Assembly: GCF_006716765.1 (NCBI RefSeq)
Contig: NZ_VFPO01000001.1
Location: 4,340,001 to 4,404,000 of the forward strand
Direction: 5' to 3'
DNA length: 64,000 nt
Source: Actinomadura hallensis
GTDB lineage: Bacteria > Actinomycetota > Actinomycetes > Streptosporangiales > Streptosporangiaceae
In this document: positions 61,557-64,000 of the stretch, piece by piece
How positions within the stretch are numbered: position 1 is the first letter of the stretch
Layout: each line of letters opens with the position of its first letter
Notes under the pieces: model-generated
Databases searched by the model: none
Told to the model about the DNA's origin: nothing
What the model saw: the letters and a program-made list of their open reading frames with translations, nothing else
Translations under genes and position numbers: made by a program

Positions 61557-62047
61557 AGCCCGGTCTGGCGGCGCAGGTCCTCGAGCACCTGCTCGGCCTG
61601 GGCCCGCAGGCCCGGGTCGGCGGGGTCGAGGCCGGGCTCGAACACGAACGTCCAGCGGACGTCGCCGCCGGTGGTGGGGCGGCGTCCGGCGATGCGCACC
61701 TTGCCGCCGCCGGGCAGTACGGCCTGGTGGCTGACGGCGATGGTGGCGGTGACGCGTTCCCGGACGGTCTCGGGGACGGACCCGGGCCGGGTGAGCCGGA
61801 CGTCGTGCCGGGCGCGGCCGCCGGTCTCCTGGACGTGGAGGTGGCCGTCCTTCCAGGTGGCGTGGTCGACGCGTTCCCAGGGGACGCGGGTGAATCCGCC
61901 GCCGGGGGCGGGCAGGTGCAGCGCCGTGGTGGTGGCGACGACGTGGGAGCCGCCGCGGGTGGGGGCGGTGGCGAGGACGCGTTCTCCGCGCTGGAGGGCG
62001 AGCGCGTCGCGCACCGCGGTCGGCAGGGGGTCCCGGCGTAGGCGCAT
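61553..62047 (-). CDS. Conserved hypothetical protein
   Basis: A 164-aa soluble protein with a beta-rich pattern: RGERVLATAPTRGGSHVVATTTALHLPAPGGGFTRVPWERVDHATWKDGHLHVQETG resembles a PH-like or bacterial PH domain, which occurs in many actinobacterial proteins, followed by VRERVTATIAVSHQAVLPGGGKVRIAGRRPTTGGDVRWTFVFEPGLDP. No catalytic motif. Function unknown. Confidence 0.7.
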   Translation of the reverse strand: MRLRRDPLPTAVRDALALQRGERVLATAPTRGGSHVVATTTALHLPAPGGGFTRVPWERVDHATWKDGHLHVQETGGRARHDVRLTRPGSVPETVRERVTATIAVSHQAVLPGGGKVRIAGRRPTTGGDVRWTFVFEPGLDPADPGLRAQAEQVLEDLRRQTGL

Positions 62048-62088
62048 GCCTCCACGTTAGGCGATCGGTCCCGGTGTGCGATCAGCCC

Positions 62089-62136
62089 GGTCCGCGGTCG
62101 GGCCGGTCCGCGGTCGGGCCGGTCCGCGGTCGGCCC
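62089..62136. repeat. Three 16-bp tandem repeats before the GH63 gene end
   Basis: Unit ggtccgcggtcgggcc at 62089-62104 and 62105-62120 (identical) and 62121-62136 (last two letters changed). They sit in the gap between the hypothetical gene start and the 3' end of the glycoside hydrolase gene. Confidence 0.85.
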
Positions 62137-62143
62137 GGCGGGT

Positions 62144-63463
62144 TCAGGCCGCCTGGGGGGCGCGGCGGGCGCCGAGGAGGTCGAGGACGAGGGCGGCGGA
62201 CCAGGCGTAGTCGTGGCTGCCGCGCCCGGTGCCGTCGAAGGGGTCGAAGAACTCGCGGAACCCGGACTGGCGGACGAGCCGCATGGTGGATCCGTAGAGC
62301 AGGTCGGCGACGACGGGGAGCCCGTGGGTGAGGGCCCCGTACCAGACGAGCCAGTTGGTGCTGATCCAGGTGGGGCCGCGCCAGTAGCCGGCGCGGTCGA
62401 AGGCGGTGGCCTGGATGTCGCAGGTGGGGACGGGGTATCCGGCGGCGCCGGCGAACCGGGCGGACAGCAGCAGGTCGACGAGGTTCCGCACGACGGCGGC
62501 CGGCAGGTCGGGGTCGAGGAGCGGCCCGAACGCGCCGATGGTGACGACGGGGAGGAGCCGGTCGTCGCGGAGGTCGCGGGCGCGGAAGCAGCCGTGCTCG
62601 GGGTCCCAGAGCCGGTCGAGGAGGGCGTGGTGGACGCGCCGCGCGCGTTCGCGGTGGGGCGCGGGGTCGGCGCCGACGATCTCGGAGATCTCGGCGAGGG
62701 CGTGGCTGGAGGCGAGGTACGTCGCGTTGACGAGGGGGTCCTCGACGGCGAAGGGGTGGGCGTCGCGGAGGTAGCCGGGGCGGTAGCCGGCGTCGCGGAG
62801 GAGGGCGGCGAGCCAGACGTAGCGGTCGTAGTCCTCGCCGGTGGGGAGGGCGTGGGCGCGCCGGGCGGGCGCGTAGGCGCTGGGCGGGAGCCGGAGGGCG
62901 CCGAGCGGGCGGTCCCAGGCGGGGCTGTTGTCGAGGCCGGACTCCCAGGGGTGGCAGATGGCGATGAGCCCGCTGGAGTCGAGGTCGCGGGCGGTCGCGA
63001 GGTAGTCGTGCTGCGCGGCGAGCATGGGGTGGAGCCGGGCGAGGAACGCGCGGCTGCTGTCGAGGTCCGCGGCGCTCTCGTGGAGGCGGAGGGCGGTGAG
63101 GGCGTGCAGGGGCGGCTGGGTGATGCCGGAGGTGTGCACGCCGCGGGGGGCGCCGGGCTGCCGCTCGCTGCGCCAGAGGTCGGGGCCGGGGAAGTAGGCG
63201 TGGCGGGCGAGGCTGGTGTCGAAGACGATGTGCGGGAGCATCCCGTCGGCCCACTGGCCGCGGAAGAGGGAGAGCAGTTCGGCTTCGGCGCGGTCGCGGC
63301 GGTGGCGGGCCAGGCCCATGCTGATGAACGCGGAGTCCCAGCTCCACTGGTGCGGGTAGAGGCCGGGGGACGCCGCGGTGGCGGTCCCGGTCCAGTTCGC
63401 GTCGAGGACCCTGGCCGCGGCCGTCCAGAGCGCGGTCTCGTCGCCGGTCAGACGGGATGTCAT
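62144..63463 (-). CDS. GH63-type (MGH1-like) glycoside hydrolase, probable glucosylglycerate/mannosylglycerate hydrolase
   Basis: A 439-aa soluble hydrolase with an (alpha/alpha)6-barrel pattern. Recognisable blocks: LYPHQWSWDSAFISMGLARH, QWADGMLPHIVF, HTSGITQPPLHALTALRL, ICHPWESGLDNSPAWD, YPVPTCDIQATAFDRAGYWRGPTWISTNWLVWYGAL and FREFFDPFDGTGRGSHDYAWSAALVLDLLG. The WESGLDNSP, DxWxSWD and SxDYxWSA segments match the glucosylglycerate hydrolase/MGH1 group of GH63, which degrades compatible solutes. No clear ribosome binding site at ATG 63463. A HAD phosphatase gene precedes it. Confidence 0.85.
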   Translation of the reverse strand: MTSRLTGDETALWTAAARVLDANWTGTATAASPGLYPHQWSWDSAFISMGLARHRRDRAEAELLSLFRGQWADGMLPHIVFDTSLARHAYFPGPDLWRSERQPGAPRGVHTSGITQPPLHALTALRLHESAADLDSSRAFLARLHPMLAAQHDYLATARDLDSSGLIAICHPWESGLDNSPAWDRPLGALRLPPSAYAPARRAHALPTGEDYDRYVWLAALLRDAGYRPGYLRDAHPFAVEDPLVNATYLASSHALAEISEIVGADPAPHRERARRVHHALLDRLWDPEHGCFRARDLRDDRLLPVVTIGAFGPLLDPDLPAAVVRNLVDLLLSARFAGAAGYPVPTCDIQATAFDRAGYWRGPTWISTNWLVWYGALTHGLPVVADLLYGSTMRLVRQSGFREFFDPFDGTGRGSHDYAWSAALVLDLLGARRAPQAA

Positions 63464-63613
63464 GTGGTCAGGGCGTCCTCCTCGTGAGCGAGAGAGGGGT
63501 CACTGGTGATTGTGACTCCATTACGCGGCGGCTGCGACCCCCCGGCGGGCGTCGTTTGTCGACCGCCCAGGTGGCGGGCGTGTGATTTTTTGCGGCGGCC
63601 GCCGCCGGCGCCC

Positions 63614-64000
63614 TCAGGGGGCGGTCGCGCGCTCGAGGAGCCATTCGGCGATCTCCTGGCCTGCGGCGATGCCGCTGGCGGCGGTGACGGCGGTGCCGGG
63701 GGCGCTCCAGCGGGCGTCGTGGAGTTCGCCGTGGGCCGGGCGGATGGACCGGTCGGCGGCCCGGAGGAGCTCGGCGTCGAGGAGCGAGTCCCCGGCGGCG
63801 AGCGTCGTGGTGGCGCCGGTGCGGCGGGCGACCTCCGCGGCGGCGGCGGCCTTGGTGAGCCCGTCGGGCAGGCAGTACACCTTGCGGCCCTGGAGGGAGG
63901 TCCGCCAGCCGCGTTCGGCGCACCATCCGGCGAGGTCCTCGACCCAGGCGGGCGGCAGGGCGGCGCGGTCGACGACGGTGTAGGCGAACAGGCCGGACGC
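63614..64000 (-). CDS. HAD-family phosphatase, C-terminal part (5' end outside window)
   Basis: The last 128 codons of a gene that begins beyond the right edge. The fragment carries LTKAAAAAEVARRTGATTTLAAGDSLLDAELLRAAD: the lysine of motif III and the GDSxxD of motif IV of HAD phosphatases, with the type IIB-like spacing. The neighbouring GH63 enzyme acts on glucosyl/mannosylglycerate, so this could be a sugar-phosphate phosphatase of that pathway, but the fragment does not prove it. Stop at 63614. Confidence 0.75.
   Translation of the reverse strand, partial: ASGLFAYTVVDRAALPPAWVEDLAGWCAERGWRTSLQGRKVYCLPDGLTKAAAAAEVARRTGATTTLAAGDSLLDAELLRAADRSIRPAHGELHDARWSAPGTAVTAASGIAAGQEIAEWLLERATAP

Noticed and set aside
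62089..62136. 16-bp tandem repeats as a CRISPR-like or origin iteron array
   Set aside because: Units are directly adjacent with no spacers, only three copies, and no replication gene is near; they look like simple slippage.
1..64000. CRISPR arrays, insertion sequences, prophage or integrative element
   Set aside because: No regularly spaced repeats, transposase or integrase was seen, and neither tRNA carries a duplicated 3' end nearby.

Overview
This window is high-GC chromosomal DNA from an actinomycete. The evidence is GC-rich third codon positions with many GTG/TTG starts, a glnA2-glnE pair, a MapB-type methionine aminopeptidase with a proline-containing N-terminal extension, the lprG-P55 lipoprotein/exporter pair, an F420-dependent NADPH oxidoreductase, a GlnR-like box and an IdeR/DtxR-type iron box. 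Overall style (many regulators, a lone terpene cyclase, HATPase/SpoIIE phosphatase, TPR-containing XRE regulator) suggests a filamentous genus such as Actinomadura or a relative. The genus is an inference. I see no prophage, insertion sequence, CRISPR array or rRNA operon.

Layout. 0-5.7 kb: nitrogen assimilation (glnE 5' part, glnA2 with a GlnR-like box), a class I terpene cyclase and NAD synthetase. 5.7-11.3 kb: a multidomain SpoIIE-type phosphatase, a DHA2 efflux pump with its TetR repressor and a palindromic operator, then panB. 11.3-20 kb: potassium channel, npdG, map, a helix-hairpin-helix protein, a LigD-type 3'-phosphoesterase carrying a dead ligase-like domain, and a baeRF-type protein. 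20-29 kb: the decayed remains of a two-component system, a copper cassette (copC, copD-ctaG fusion, csoR further on), an XRE/TPR regulator, a frameshifted PucR fragment beside a purine permease, and glycerate kinase. 28.7-40 kb: MpaB-like oxygenase, cutA, gamma-glutamyltransferase, an amino-acid permease with a long disordered tail, a secreted hydrolase-like protein, and the P55 exporter with lprG. 40-47 kb: tRNA-Met followed by a repeat block, a crotonase lacking its catalytic glutamates, and a five-gene branched-chain amino-acid-type ABC transporter. 47-51.4 kb: an iron-siderophore uptake locus around one iron box, ending in an internally deleted siderophore-interacting protein gene. 51.4-57.6 kb: a six-gene Mrp Na+/H+ antiporter operon with fused MrpA-MrpB. 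58-64 kb: a TetR-controlled MacB-type ABC transporter, tRNA-Asn, two small conserved genes, a GH63-type glycoside hydrolase and the 3' part of a HAD phosphatase gene.

The operons are tightly packed, with stop/start overlaps (ATGA, GTGA, TTGA) between nearly every pair in the liv, fec, mrp and ABC operons. Three independent loci (20.1-21.0, 25.2-25.4 and 51.1-51.4 kb) contain genes that lost internal pieces or a base while their neighbours stayed intact. I found no clearly new multi-gene system. The most interesting points are the pseudo-ligase domain on the 3'-phosphoesterase, the decaying genes, the crotonase-fold enzyme without catalytic glutamates, and several clean operator candidates that link regulators to their targets.
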